A stretch of DNA of 64,000 nt from Pseudomonas kuykendallii (GCF_900106975.1 NZ_FNNU01000004.1:372001-436000); one strand, 5' to 3'; positions 18,299-27,055 are shown, numbered from the stretch's first letter. The notes: generated by a model not told the origin, from the letters alone. Numbers and translations: made by a program.

Positions 18299-18910
18299 CT
18301 AACGCGCCGGTGTTTCGAGGAATATCGCCAGGCGCTCGGCTTCGCTGGCGAAGGCGTCGAGCGCGGGATAGGCGCGGGTATCGAGCGCATCGCCGAGCAT
18401 CATGCGAGTGAAGCTCCAGACGACGGCGACGGTGATGCCGTCCTGGCCGATCGTCTCGCCACCCTGCAGTGGCCGCTGCACCAGTTCGGCCTCCAGCTCG
18501 GCGTAGGCCGCGAGCAGTTGGCCGTTGACCCGTTCCAGCCAGGGAGCGTGCTGTTTCTCCACCGGGCGCAGGTTCCGCTCATAGACGATCTGCACGGTCT
18601 TCTCCGCCGCGGCGAGCGCCAGGCCGATCACCCTCAACGCGCGCAACCGGTCTGGGAGTGCGGAAGGCATCAGGCTGTGGCCCGGCCCGGCGAGGGCCTC
18701 CAGGTAGTCGATGATCAGCGTGGAATCCATCAGCGATTCGCCGCCGTCGCAGACCAGCGTCGGCGCCTTCACCACGGGGTTGATCCGGCGAAAACGCTCG
18801 AAGGTGCTGAACACCGAGAGCGGCTCGTGCTCGAAGGCAATGCCCAGCCGCCGGAGGGAAATGGCGACCCGGCGGACGTAGGGCGAATCCAGCATACCTA
18901 TTAGTTTCAT
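18299..18910 (-). CDS. Glutathione S-transferase family protein
   Basis: A 203-residue protein with the N-terminal thioredoxin-like GSH domain (KLIGMLDSPYVRRVAISL at residues 2-19, NPVVKAPTLV with the cis-Pro, ESLMDSTLIIDYL with the conserved Glu-Ser turn) and an all-helical C-terminal domain. The likely catalytic residue is S9 in DSPYVRR. Transcribed divergently from the LysR gene, with two AT-rich dyads between, so probably under its control. Detoxifying substrate unknown. Confidence 0.9.
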   Translation of the reverse strand: MKLIGMLDSPYVRRVAISLRRLGIAFEHEPLSVFSTFERFRRINPVVKAPTLVCDGGESLMDSTLIIDYLEALAGPGHSLMPSALPDRLRALRVIGLALAAAEKTVQIVYERNLRPVEKQHAPWLERVNGQLLAAYAELEAELVQRPLQGGETIGQDGITVAVVWSFTRMMLGDALDTRAYPALDAFASEAERLAIFLETPAR

Positions 18911-19022
18911 TAACGAATTCCTTTGAGTGTGGATAGCGCCAAGCTGTTTCCCTGGGCGCCATATGGCGGCTCCATGGCAGTTAAATTAGCGCTTAATCTG
19001 CCGTGCGAAAATCGATAGAAAT

Positions 19023-19047
19023 TAAGCAATTCTGTTAGATTTGCTTA
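19023..19047. promoter_or_regulatory. Probable LysR operator overlapping the lysR start
   Basis: A perfect inverted repeat TAAGCAA-N11-TTGCTTA ends one base before the ATG of the LysR gene. It is a T-N11-A type site, the classic form bound by LysR regulators. A second AT-rich element with TTAA repeats lies at about 18980-18995, nearer the GST gene. Binding there would block lysR and reach the divergent GST promoter. Confidence 0.6.
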
Positions 19048-19048
19048 C

Positions 19049-19942
19049 ATGACCACACTTCCCCCGCTCTCCGCATTGCGCAGTTTCGAAACCGTCGTCC
19101 GCCTCGGCAGCATCACCCTGGCGGCCGGTGAACTGCACGTCACTCATTCGGCGATCAGCCAGCAGATCAAGCTGCTCGAACAGTTGCTCGGTTTGTCGCT
19201 GTTCGTCCGCGAGGGCCGCGGCCTGACGCTGACCGAGGACGGCCGGCTGTATGCGCTGCAGATTCGCCACGCGCTGGCGAACATCGCCGAGGCGACGCGG
19301 CTGGTGCAGGACCGCCCCGGCCGCGACGACCTGGTGATCGCCGTGGTGCCCTCCTTCGGGCTGAGCTGGCTGCTGCCGCGGCTGCCGGGTTTCCAGGCGC
19401 GATACCCGCGTTACCGGGTGCGCCTGCAAGCCAGCCTGGGCCTGCAGAACATCCGCCAGGAGGCCATCGACGTGGCGATCCGCATGGGCCAGGGCAATTG
19501 GGAAGGAGCGACGCAGAAGAAGCTGTTCGACGACGAACTGATCCTGGTCGCCTCGCCACGGCTCAACGGCGGCGAGTTGCCGGACACCCCCGAAGCGGCC
19601 ATGCGCCTGCCATTGATCCGCACCGGCGAGCCCTGGCTGCGCTGGTGCCAGGCGGCCGGTGTGGAGGAACCTTCCGACAGCGCGGGCCTGTGGATCAACG
19701 ATTCCAACCTGGTGCTGGAAGCGGTGCGGCTGCAGCAGGGCATCGCCCTGGAGCGCCGCAGCCTGGTCCACGCCGCGTTGCAACACGGCGAACTGGTGCA
19801 ACTGACCTCGATCGCGGTGCCCTATGCGCATCCGTACTGGCTGGTCTGGCCGCCGCGCGAAAGCAGCCGGCGCAAGCAGGAGGAATTCGCCGGCTGGCTG
19901 GAGGAGGAAGTCGCGTTCTATCTGGCGCAACTGAGCCGCTAG
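19049..19942 (+). CDS. LysR family transcriptional regulator (GcvA-like)
   Basis: A 297-residue regulator. The helix-turn-helix is at residues 4-63 (LPPLSALRSFETVVRLGSIT, HVTHSAISQQIKLLEQLLG), followed by the two-lobed effector domain. The opening and the inducer domain are of the GcvA/AmpR subtype. Divergent from the GST gene. Its own start codon touches a palindromic operator, which suggests autorepression. Confidence 0.9.
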   Translation: MTTLPPLSALRSFETVVRLGSITLAAGELHVTHSAISQQIKLLEQLLGLSLFVREGRGLTLTEDGRLYALQIRHALANIAEATRLVQDRPGRDDLVIAVVPSFGLSWLLPRLPGFQARYPRYRVRLQASLGLQNIRQEAIDVAIRMGQGNWEGATQKKLFDDELILVASPRLNGGELPDTPEAAMRLPLIRTGEPWLRWCQAAGVEEPSDSAGLWINDSNLVLEAVRLQQGIALERRSLVHAALQHGELVQLTSIAVPYAHPYWLVWPPRESSRRKQEEFAGWLEEEVAFYLAQLSR

Positions 19943-20046
19943 GACGCGATCTGCGTTGCTCCGTCCAAGACCCGCGTAGTTCTCTCCAACCCGGCGCGGG
20001 GCGGCTTGCGCACACTGCTGGCAAGCAAACCGACAGGAGACCTGCC

Positions 20047-20742
20047 ATGAGTGACTACGTGATCGCCCCCAACGCCCTGCCCTCGGTGGCCGTCGCCGGC
20101 CAGTTCGCGCGCTTCCCGATTCGCCGGGTGTTCTGCGTCGGGCGCAATTACTCCGAGCACGCCCGCGAGATGGGCCACGACCCGGACCGCGAACCGCCGT
20201 TCTTCTTCATGAAACCGGCCGACGCGGTCGTCCCGGCCGAGGGCACCCTCGCCTATCCGCCGCTCACCGCCGACCTGCACCACGAGGTGGAACTGGTGGT
20301 GGCGATCGGCAAGGGCGGGGTCGATATCGACCCCGCGCAGGCGCTGGATCACGTCTGGGGATACGCCGTGGGCCTGGACCTGACGCGCCGCGACCTGCAG
20401 GCGCAGGCCAAGAAGATGGGTCGCCCGTGGGAATGGGCCAAGGCCTTCGACGGCTCCGCGCCCTGCAGCGCGCTGGTGCCGGCGAGCGTGGCTGGGCACC
20501 CGCAGCGCGGCGCGATCTGGCTCAAGGTGAACGGCGAGGAGCGCCAGCGCGGCGACCTGGCCGAGCAGATCTGGCCGGTCAGCGACGTCATCGCCCATCT
20601 CTCGCGATCGGTGCAGCTCAAGGCCGGCGACCTGATCTTCACCGGCACCCCGGCGGGCGTCGGCGCCTTGCAGCCAGGCGACCGCCTCGAAGGCGGCATC
20701 GAGGGCATCGCCGAATTCAGCCTGGACATCGCAGCACGCTGA
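20047..20742 (+). CDS. Fumarylacetoacetate hydrolase family protein (fumarylpyruvate hydrolase-like)
   Basis: A 231-residue protein of the FAH C-terminal-domain family, which cleaves C-C bonds of diketo acids using a divalent metal. The opening VFCVGRNYSEHAREMG, the acidic metal site LHHEVELVVAIGKGG and VGLDLTRRDLQ, and the closing FTGTPAGVGALQPGD are all present. Closest known type is the fumarylpyruvate hydrolase of gentisate/nicotinate pathways, but no other gene of those pathways is nearby. The ATG at 20047 has AGGAG eight bases upstream. Confidence 0.85.
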   Translation: MSDYVIAPNALPSVAVAGQFARFPIRRVFCVGRNYSEHAREMGHDPDREPPFFFMKPADAVVPAEGTLAYPPLTADLHHEVELVVAIGKGGVDIDPAQALDHVWGYAVGLDLTRRDLQAQAKKMGRPWEWAKAFDGSAPCSALVPASVAGHPQRGAIWLKVNGEERQRGDLAEQIWPVSDVIAHLSRSVQLKAGDLIFTGTPAGVGALQPGDRLEGGIEGIAEFSLDIAAR

Positions 20743-20875
20743 TTAAGGCGCGCAGCGGCGAACTCTCCAGGACCAGGGCGCTCCCACAAGCAGATAGGAT
20801 GGCGCAGCGCACCCGCGCTCGCCCTCCCCGATCACCCTGCGGCCTTCACCGCCCGAGATTCCGGTTACGCCGAAC

Positions 20876-21790
20876 ATGCCCGATCCGTCCCGCGTGCCCA
20901 CGTACGGCATGCACCAGCGCAGCGACCGCGCGGACTTCTACATCCGCGACAAGCAGGCGCGCCCGGCACTGACCGCTCCGCACCGGCACGAGTACTTCCA
21001 GATCCAGATCAACCTGGGCGGCGACACGCTGCAGCACATCGGCGGTGCGATCCGACCGTTCCCGCGCAACACCCTGGCGTTCATCCTGCCGCATCGCCTG
21101 CACGTGATCCCGCACCCCGAAGACGGCAACTTCGTGCTGATCAACTTCGCCCAGGAGTTCCTCCTGCCGCAGGTGCGCTGCGACGCGCTGGACCTGGAGG
21201 ACATTCCGCTCAGCGAGGCGCAGGAACTGGCGCCGTTCCGCTTCCAGGAGCACCTGGATTTCATCCTCGACGACGACGAATTCGGCCCGGTCGCCGAGCT
21301 GCTGGAACGGATGCGCGCGGTGGACGGCGCGCGCCACTTCGGCTCGGAGCTGATCCTCAAGGGCTACCTGCTGCAGTTGATCGGCCTGGTCTGCGCACGC
21401 TACCAGAACGAGTTGCTGGCGCTGTCGGCGAACAAGGCCGAGAAGCGCGGCCGGCGGGATGCCATGGGCCGGGTGTCCAGGTACATCCGCGAACACCTGC
21501 TCGACCCGCGGATGAACCTCAAGGACGCCGCGGCGGCGGCGTTTCTGTCGCCCAACTACCTCACCCACCTGCTGCGCAAGGAAACCGGCAGCAGCTTCTC
21601 CGAACTGGTGCTGGAACGCCGCATGCGCCTGGCGCGCACCCACCTGATCAACGGCAACAAGCCCCTCGCCCACGTCGCCCTCGCCTGCGGCTTCACCGAC
21701 GAAGCCTACTTTTCGCGCTGTTTCCGCAAACGTCACGGCATGCCGCCAGGACAGTTCCGCCGCGAGCAGCAACGGGGCGCGAAACCCTGA
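20876..21790 (+). CDS. AraC family transcriptional regulator
   Basis: A 304-residue regulator with an N-terminal cupin-like sensor domain (HRHEYFQIQINLGG) and a C-terminal double helix-turn-helix from about residue 200 (LKDAAAAAFLSPNYLTHLLRK and ALACGFTDEAYFSRCFRKRH). The HTH domain is intact. It follows the FAH gene on the same strand after 133 bases and ends at a strong terminator. Target genes unknown. Confidence 0.9.
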   Translation: MPDPSRVPTYGMHQRSDRADFYIRDKQARPALTAPHRHEYFQIQINLGGDTLQHIGGAIRPFPRNTLAFILPHRLHVIPHPEDGNFVLINFAQEFLLPQVRCDALDLEDIPLSEAQELAPFRFQEHLDFILDDDEFGPVAELLERMRAVDGARHFGSELILKGYLLQLIGLVCARYQNELLALSANKAEKRGRRDAMGRVSRYIREHLLDPRMNLKDAAAAAFLSPNYLTHLLRKETGSSFSELVLERRMRLARTHLINGNKPLAHVALACGFTDEAYFSRCFRKRHGMPPGQFRREQQRGAKP

Positions 21791-21796
21791 ACCAAA

Positions 21797-21823
21797 AACG
21801 GCGCCCTACGGCGCCGTTCTTTT
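21797..21823. terminator. Bidirectional terminator between araC-type gene and PRTase-HAD gene
   Basis: A perfect 9-bp stem AACGGCGCC/GGCGCCGTT with a CTAC loop. It is followed by CTTTT on the plus strand and, read in the other direction, by a T-rich run (AAAAA on the plus strand). Serves both convergent genes. Confidence 0.85.
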
Positions 21824-21824
21824 G

Positions 21825-22808
21825 TCAGACGTTTTCCATCGGAGGCTTGGGGTAGACCAGCGCGCGCAACTTCTTCAGGCGATCCTTGATTCGGCGCTTC
21901 AGCCCGACGCCCTTGCGTAGCGCGTTGAGCTTGATCTGCTGCAGCAGGTTGCCGGCCACGTACATCTGGTTGGTGGCGATACAGAACACCGGTTTGCCGG
22001 TGATGCGCATGATCTCCTGCGCCTGGAATTCCTCGCTCTCGATGAACAGCCGCGAACTGAGGTTCTTGCCGTAGACCTCGGCCTTGAACTTGTGGTGGAT
22101 GTTCAGGCGCCGCCGCTCCTCGGCCGAAGGCAGGTCGACCATGTACAGGGTTTCGTACTGAACCCCGTGGCGGGCCAGCCATGCTTCGGTTTCGCCGCGG
22201 TATTTCTCCAACCGGCTGGTGACCAGCGCGGCCACCTTGGTGGACGGAATGAACAGCGGTTTGGCGGTGTTGAGGAACTCGATATAACGCGGGCCGTCGT
22301 CGTTCTGCTCGGGAGTGGGGTCTTCGCAGAGGACGCCATCGATATCCAGACAAGCGGACATCAATAACGGGTGATGCATGATGTTCCACTCGAACAGTCG
22401 TGGCTGCGGGACAACTTCGAAGTGCACATCGACCTGCGCGGTATTATCGCTTTGGGCGAATACCGCCAGGCTCACCACGTCGCCGGAATATGCGGCCCTG
22501 ACCTGTTCCAGTGCGGCCTGCATGGACTTCCCCGTAGAGATGCTGTCGTCCACCAGAAGAATCTTCTTCGCCTCCTGAGGTTTGCTCCGGGTCGCGAACT
22601 TGTAGGTCCGGGTACTGCCCTTCTTCAGGTCGTCGTTGCGCAGGAACGAGTAGAGATCGGTCAGCGGAAGATTGAGTTTCAGGGAGATGATGCTGGCGGC
22701 CAGCATGCCGCTTCGCGGAATGCCCACGACGAGCTCTACATCAGGCGGAATGCGGGTTGCAAAGCGGGTGGCCAGGTAGGACACGTCGTTGATGCTTCTG
22801 TAGTTCAT
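21825..22808 (-). CDS. Phosphoribosyltransferase-HAD-like fusion protein
   Basis: A 327-residue protein of unknown role. Residues 1-130 form a type I phosphoribosyltransferase domain: VVGIPRSGMLAASIISLKL opens it and ILLVDDSISTGKSM is the PRPP-binding loop. From about residue 150 a HAD-like region follows with the nucleophile motif CLDIDGVLCED and LVTSRLEKYR as a possible motif II; its late acidic motif appears as FIESEEFQA. A basic C-terminal tail ends it. The start at 22808 has AGGAGTT upstream. It may act on nucleobases or phosphorylated sugars; no neighbour explains it. Confidence 0.75.
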   Translation of the reverse strand: MNYRSINDVSYLATRFATRIPPDVELVVGIPRSGMLAASIISLKLNLPLTDLYSFLRNDDLKKGSTRTYKFATRSKPQEAKKILLVDDSISTGKSMQAALEQVRAAYSGDVVSLAVFAQSDNTAQVDVHFEVVPQPRLFEWNIMHHPLLMSACLDIDGVLCEDPTPEQNDDGPRYIEFLNTAKPLFIPSTKVAALVTSRLEKYRGETEAWLARHGVQYETLYMVDLPSAEERRRLNIHHKFKAEVYGKNLSSRLFIESEEFQAQEIMRITGKPVFCIATNQMYVAGNLLQQIKLNALRKGVGLKRRIKDRLKKLRALVYPKPPMENV

Positions 22809-23344
22809 GCACGAAACTCCTGGGCGCAGAATCCTTCTTGACGACAAACGGAGGCGCCTTGCGGGGATGGCCGCGAAGCATCGTTCGATAATCGGAGGGG
22901 GTAACCTCGGCGACTTCCCTGTTTGTCGGGAACGACTATGTCGTAGTGGTCATATACGCATCGGACTGCACTTCGCCGGACGCCCGATCAAACCGGCGAA
23001 GTCCGCGAATGCATGCTTTTTTCATTCGGGAATATATATGAACGAATTACCGAGAAACCCCGCTTGTCATAACTCGTAACACTCGCCTGTCTTCAGCCCC
23101 ACGCGAAGGAAGTTATCCGCCCTGTATCACGTGGTCATATCTGGCCAATGACGCACATGCAGACACGCCGATATGTGAAGTGTCGGGAAAAGTGTGTCAG
23201 GAAAGTTGGAGTCCAATCCCGGGAAGTTCGGCATCAACGCGGACGATCCGTCCCGAAGAAAGCCTGCGCGTCTGGCGGCTCAGGCTTGGGTGGCGGCCCG
23301 TGGAGGTTTAAAATGACGGCCCTTTTGCAGTGCGGTGCTTCCCA
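22809..23344. other. Long AT-richer intergenic region with dyads
   Basis: About 535 bases upstream of both flanking genes (divergent). No credible gene. It contains a 9-bp dyad CTTCGCCGG (22971-22979)/CCGGCGAAG (22993-23001), with a further possible outer pairing CGGACT/AGTCCG. Directly after it a second hairpin CGAATG/CATTCG encloses a T6 run (23006-23028). Base composition is lower in GC than the coding flanks. It may hold promoters or a structured leader; no known RNA family is recognised. Confidence 0.45.
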
Positions 23345-24559
23345 ATGAGCTTATCGATTTCCACGGCGGCCCCGGCTCCGCGTCCAGGTACGCCGATGGT
23401 CGCCATGGCCTTGCTGCTGCTCGGTGCGGTCGCCCTGAGCCTGGGCGTCAGCGGCCGTCAGGCGTTGCTGTTCATCGTCGGCGCGGCGCTGGGCCTGGTG
23501 CTCTATCACGCCTCGTTCGGCTTCACCTCGGCCTGGCGGGTGTTCCTCAACGACCGCCGCGGCGCGGGCCTACGTGCGCAGATGGTGATGCTCGCGGTGG
23601 CGGTGCTGCTGTTCTTCCCGGCGCTGAGCGCGGGCACGCTGTTTGGCATGCCGGTGAAGGGGCTGGTCGCGCCGGCAGGCACCTCGGTGGTGATCGGCGC
23701 CTTCATCTTCGGTGTCGGCATGCAGCTGGGCGGCGGCTGCGCGTCCGGCACGCTGTTCACCGTCGGCGGCGGCAATGCGCGAATGCTGGTCACCCTGCTG
23801 TTCTTCATCGTCGGCGGCGTGCTGGCTACCCATCACCTGCAATGGTGGTCGGCGCTGCCGAGCCTGCCGCCCACGTCGATCATCACCACCATGGGCATGC
23901 TGCCGGCGCTGATCTTCAGCCTCGCGCTGTTCGCCGCCATCGCCGCCCTGAGCGCGCGCCTGGAACTGCGTCGCCACGGCCAGCTGGAACGCGCGGCACC
24001 CAGCGAACATCAGGGCATGCAGCGCTTTTTCCGTGGCCCCTGGCCGCTGGTCTGGGGCGCCGTGCTGCTGGCGCTGCTCAACTACGCGACCCTGGCGCTG
24101 GCCGGACGCCCGTGGGGCATCACCTCGGCCTTCGCCCTGTGGGGCGCCAAGGTGCTGCAAGGGATGGGGGTAGCGGTGTCCAGCTGGCCGTTCTGGCAGC
24201 AGCCGGCGAATGCCAGCGCGCTGGCCGCACCGGTCTGGCAGGACATCACCACGGTGATGGACATCGGCATCATGCTCGGCGCGCTGCTGGCGGCCGGCCT
24301 GGCCGGACGCTTCGCACCGAACCTGCGGATTCCGCTGCGCTCCCTGGTGGCCGCGGTGATCGGCGGGCTGATGCTCGGCTACGGTTCGCGCCTGGCCTAT
24401 GGCTGCAACATCGGCGCCTACTTCAGCGGCATCGCCTCCGGCAGCCTGCACGGCTGGCTGTGGCTGGTGGCGGCGTTCGTCGGCAACGGCGTCGGCGTGC
24501 GCCTGCGACCGCTGTTCTTCCCCGGTGAACGCCGCGAAGTCCAACTGACCGGCTGCTGA
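23345..24559 (+). CDS. YeeE/YedE family sulfur-compound transporter
   Basis: A 404-residue inner-membrane protein with about ten hydrophobic helices in two related halves. Each half has the family cysteine motif: GGGCASGTLFTVGGG in the first and YGCNIGAYFSGIASGS in the second. In the family member TsuA these cysteines pass thiosulfate through the membrane. Which sulfur (or selenium) compound is moved here is not known. The ATG at 23345 was chosen over an upstream in-frame start 15 bases earlier. Confidence 0.88.
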   Translation: MSLSISTAAPAPRPGTPMVAMALLLLGAVALSLGVSGRQALLFIVGAALGLVLYHASFGFTSAWRVFLNDRRGAGLRAQMVMLAVAVLLFFPALSAGTLFGMPVKGLVAPAGTSVVIGAFIFGVGMQLGGGCASGTLFTVGGGNARMLVTLLFFIVGGVLATHHLQWWSALPSLPPTSIITTMGMLPALIFSLALFAAIAALSARLELRRHGQLERAAPSEHQGMQRFFRGPWPLVWGAVLLALLNYATLALAGRPWGITSAFALWGAKVLQGMGVAVSSWPFWQQPANASALAAPVWQDITTVMDIGIMLGALLAAGLAGRFAPNLRIPLRSLVAAVIGGLMLGYGSRLAYGCNIGAYFSGIASGSLHGWLWLVAAFVGNGVGVRLRPLFFPGERREVQLTGC

Positions 24560-24570
24560 ACCTGGGCGGC

Positions 24571-25632
24571 TCAGGGAATGAGCCGCAACTCGCGCAGGCG
24601 GGCGAACACGTCGAAGAAGGCATCGTCGCTGGCCTGGTAGTCGAGAAAGCCCAGCTTGCGGCTCTTCGACATGTCGGTCACCACCTCGATGGGTCGGCCA
24701 AGGTCGGCGTCGGTGTGCCAGGGCGAGATCAGCCGGTTCAGGTCCGCTTCGGCCAGGCCGAACTTCGCCACCATCTCGGCCCAGACCTTGCCGTCATCCG
24801 CCATCTGCCGCTCCAGCGGCTGCAGGCTGCCGTCGAACGGCGCCGCCTCGAGGCCGAACCACTCGGCGATGCGTCGCCACATCCAGCTCCAGCGGAACAC
24901 GTCGCCGTTGACCACGTTGAACGCCTGGTTGGCCGCTGCCGGCGTGGTCGAGGCCCACAGCAGCTGGCGCGCCAGTTGGCGGGCATCGGTCATGTCGGTG
25001 AGGGCATTCCACTGCACCTCGGAGCCCGGGAAGCGGAACGGACGACCGCTGAAGCGGCAGATCGAGGCGTACACCGCCAGGGTGGTCGCCATGTTCATCG
25101 CATTGCCCACCGCCACGCCGGTAATGGTGTGCGGGCGGTGCACGCTCCAGCGGTAGCCATGCCGCTCGGCGCCGGCGAACACTTCGTCCTCCTGCGCGTA
25201 ATAGAAGTTCTCGACGTCGAGGCGGCCCTGTTCCTCGCGGAACGGTGTTTGCGGCAAGGCGCCCTTGCCATAGGCCTCGAACGGGCCGAGGTAGTGCTTG
25301 AGCCCGGTGACCAGTGCCACGTGTTCGAGGCTGCCGCGCGGCCCGACGGCATCGAGCAGGTTGCGCACCATGGCGGCGTTGACGCGGATGTTCTCGGCCT
25401 CGCTGGACTGGCGCGACCAGGTGCTGATGAACAGGTGCGACGGCGCCAGCGTGGCCAGGGCGGCGTTGAGCGAGGAGGCGTCCAGCAGGTCCGCTCCGAT
25501 CGGCGTGACGCCAGGCCGGGCAACCGGTTTGCGCGCCAGGCCGGCAACCTGCCAGCCCAGCCCGAGCAGTTCCTCCACGGTCGCGCTACCGACGATCCCG
25601 CTCGCCCCGACAACCAATGCAACCTTCGACAT
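24571..25632 (-). CDS. PRISE-like SDR family oxidoreductase
   Basis: A 353-residue NAD(P)-binding reductase. It opens with the Rossmann motif VALVVGASGIVGSATVEELL. The body, including VHRPHTITGVAVGNAMNMAT and EVQWNALTDMTDARQLAR, matches the progesterone 5-beta-reductase/iridoid synthase-like group that reduces activated C=C bonds of enones. The ATG at 25632 is the first that precedes the Rossmann motif; the longer frame overlaps the divergent HxlR gene. HxlR regulation from a shared 80-base region suggests induction by a small electrophile. Confidence 0.85.
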   Translation of the reverse strand: MSKVALVVGASGIVGSATVEELLGLGWQVAGLARKPVARPGVTPIGADLLDASSLNAALATLAPSHLFISTWSRQSSEAENIRVNAAMVRNLLDAVGPRGSLEHVALVTGLKHYLGPFEAYGKGALPQTPFREEQGRLDVENFYYAQEDEVFAGAERHGYRWSVHRPHTITGVAVGNAMNMATTLAVYASICRFSGRPFRFPGSEVQWNALTDMTDARQLARQLLWASTTPAAANQAFNVVNGDVFRWSWMWRRIAEWFGLEAAPFDGSLQPLERQMADDGKVWAEMVAKFGLAEADLNRLISPWHTDADLGRPIEVVTDMSKSRKLGFLDYQASDDAFFDVFARLRELRLIP

Positions 25633-25675
25633 AATCGACTCCACGGATAAACGTTCCCGACACCATAAAGACCCC

Positions 25676-25689
25676 TGGACCGTTGTCCA
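25676..25689. promoter_or_regulatory. Probable HxlR operator
   Basis: A dyad TGGAC-CGTT-GTCCA sits in the short divergent gap, 25 bases before the HxlR start and 44 before the reductase start. It is the only clear symmetric site there and could control both genes. Inferred from position. Confidence 0.45.
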
Positions 25690-25714
25690 AGTCGGCACCA
25701 AAAGGTAACCACCG

Positions 25715-26095
25715 ATGAAACCCGGGACTCCCGAAGAGCAATGGCGCGAGGATTGCGCGCCGCGCCGCGTGCTGGAACTGTTCGCCACCAAGTGGACCAG
25801 CATGATCCTGCACACCCTCCACGCCCGGCATGGCGGGCGGGCGCGTACCGGCGCGCTGCACCGCAGCCTGTCCGGCATTTCGATGAAGATGCTCAGCCAG
25901 ACCCTGCGCGAGCTGGCCGCCAGCGGCTTGGTCACCCGACATGTGGAGGACAGCGTGCCGCCGGCGGTGGAGTACGCGCTGTCGCCGCTCGGCGAGCTGA
26001 TGGTGCAGCCGATCGAGATGGTCTACGACTGGGCGCGGGCGAACGCCGCGGCGCTGGACGATCTCGAGCCGCGGGCTACCTCGAAGCGACGCTGA
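25715..26095 (+). CDS. HxlR family transcriptional regulator
   Basis: A 126-residue winged-helix regulator consisting of just the HxlR domain (RVLELFATKWTSMILHTLH, then GISMKMLSQTLRELAASGLV). The family cysteine (C8 or so in EDCAPRR) is present. Divergent from the reductase gene, which it probably controls. Its stop is four bases from the convergent phosphodiesterase stop. Confidence 0.88.
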   Translation: MKPGTPEEQWREDCAPRRVLELFATKWTSMILHTLHARHGGRARTGALHRSLSGISMKMLSQTLRELAASGLVTRHVEDSVPPAVEYALSPLGELMVQPIEMVYDWARANAAALDDLEPRATSKRR

Positions 26096-26098
26096 GGC

Positions 26099-26896
26099 TC
26101 AGGCGAACGGCAGCGGGCCGGTGAACGAGCCGATCGGTAGCCAGTGGGTGATCAGCCCGGTTTCGGCCCGCCAGTGGTGCAGCAACATCGCCGGCGGCTC
26201 GATGTAGGACGCTTCCTCGGCGTCCGGGTCCAGGCGCAGGGCGATGGCCGTGGTGGTGCTCGGCGCGGTGCACAGCAGCGTGCCGCCGAAGCGCAGCTGC
26301 ATCGAGCGGTGGATATGTCCGCAGACGATCCGCTCGACCGCCGGGTAGCGCGACACCAGCTGCGCCAGCCGATGGCCGTTGCGGCATTTGTACAGATCGA
26401 TGTAGGGGATGCCGCTGTCGAACGGCGGCTGGTGCAGCATGATCAGCGTCGGCCGCTGCGGCTCGCGCGCCAGCGCCTGCTCCAGCCAGGCGACGGCGGC
26501 TTCGCTCATGTCGCCGTGGTGCTCGCCGGGCACGGTGACGTCCAGGCCGATGATGCGCAGCGGTCCGTGGTCGGCGGCAATGAAATGCAGCGGGCCGCCG
26601 GCAGGCAGATAATGGTGGTCGGTGAAGGCTGCGCGAAACGCCTCGCGCTCGTCGTGATTGCCGGGAATGAGCAGCATGGGCTGGCGAACCCCGGCCAGTA
26701 GCGCCCTGGCCATCGCGTACTCGGCGGGAGAACCTTCGTCGACCAGATCGCCGCTGATGATCAGCAGGTCGGGCTGCGGATGCAGCTGGTTCAGCTGGTC
26801 GATGGCGGCGCGGAACATCGCGTTGGAATCCACCCGTCCCTGGTAGAGCGTATCGGCAGGACGGATGTGCGGGTCGGACAGTTGGGCGATGAGCAT
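26099..26896 (-). CDS. Calcineurin-like metallophosphodiesterase (CpdA-like)
   Basis: A 265-residue phosphodiesterase with every metal-site motif: D-x-H in QLSDPHIR (D8, H10), GDLVDEG, GNHDER, the later His in MLHQPPF, and GHIH. Order and size fit the class III cyclic nucleotide phosphodiesterases such as CpdA, but this family is broad and 3',5'-cAMP as substrate is not proven. The start at 26896 has GGGGA upstream and is directly before the first motif; the longer frame adds a poor extension. Confidence 0.85.
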   Translation of the reverse strand: MLIAQLSDPHIRPADTLYQGRVDSNAMFRAAIDQLNQLHPQPDLLIISGDLVDEGSPAEYAMARALLAGVRQPMLLIPGNHDEREAFRAAFTDHHYLPAGGPLHFIAADHGPLRIIGLDVTVPGEHHGDMSEAAVAWLEQALAREPQRPTLIMLHQPPFDSGIPYIDLYKCRNGHRLAQLVSRYPAVERIVCGHIHRSMQLRFGGTLLCTAPSTTTAIALRLDPDAEEASYIEPPAMLLHHWRAETGLITHWLPIGSFTGPLPFA

Positions 26897-27038
26897 TCTT
26901 TCCCCAGGGCTCGTATGATCGATGCCCCGGCGGCAATCACGCAGAGCATTCGGCGGAATACCGCAGCAAGTAACGCGCCACACAGAAGGGCCCGGGGAAG
27001 GACAAGTTCATCTGGCGCTTCTCGGAAAAATCCATATA

Positions 27039-27055
27039 TTGAATGCAAAATACAA
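27039..27055. promoter_or_regulatory. Probable GntR operator in front of malic enzyme
   Basis: The sequence TTGAATGCAAAATACAA is an imperfect palindrome (TTG-N-AT...AT-N-CAA) ending 16 bases before the malic enzyme ATG. Exactly the same 17 bases occur at 32549-32565 beside the gntR gene. The form is that of FCD-type GntR sites. So close to the start it would act as a roadblock. Confidence 0.55.
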
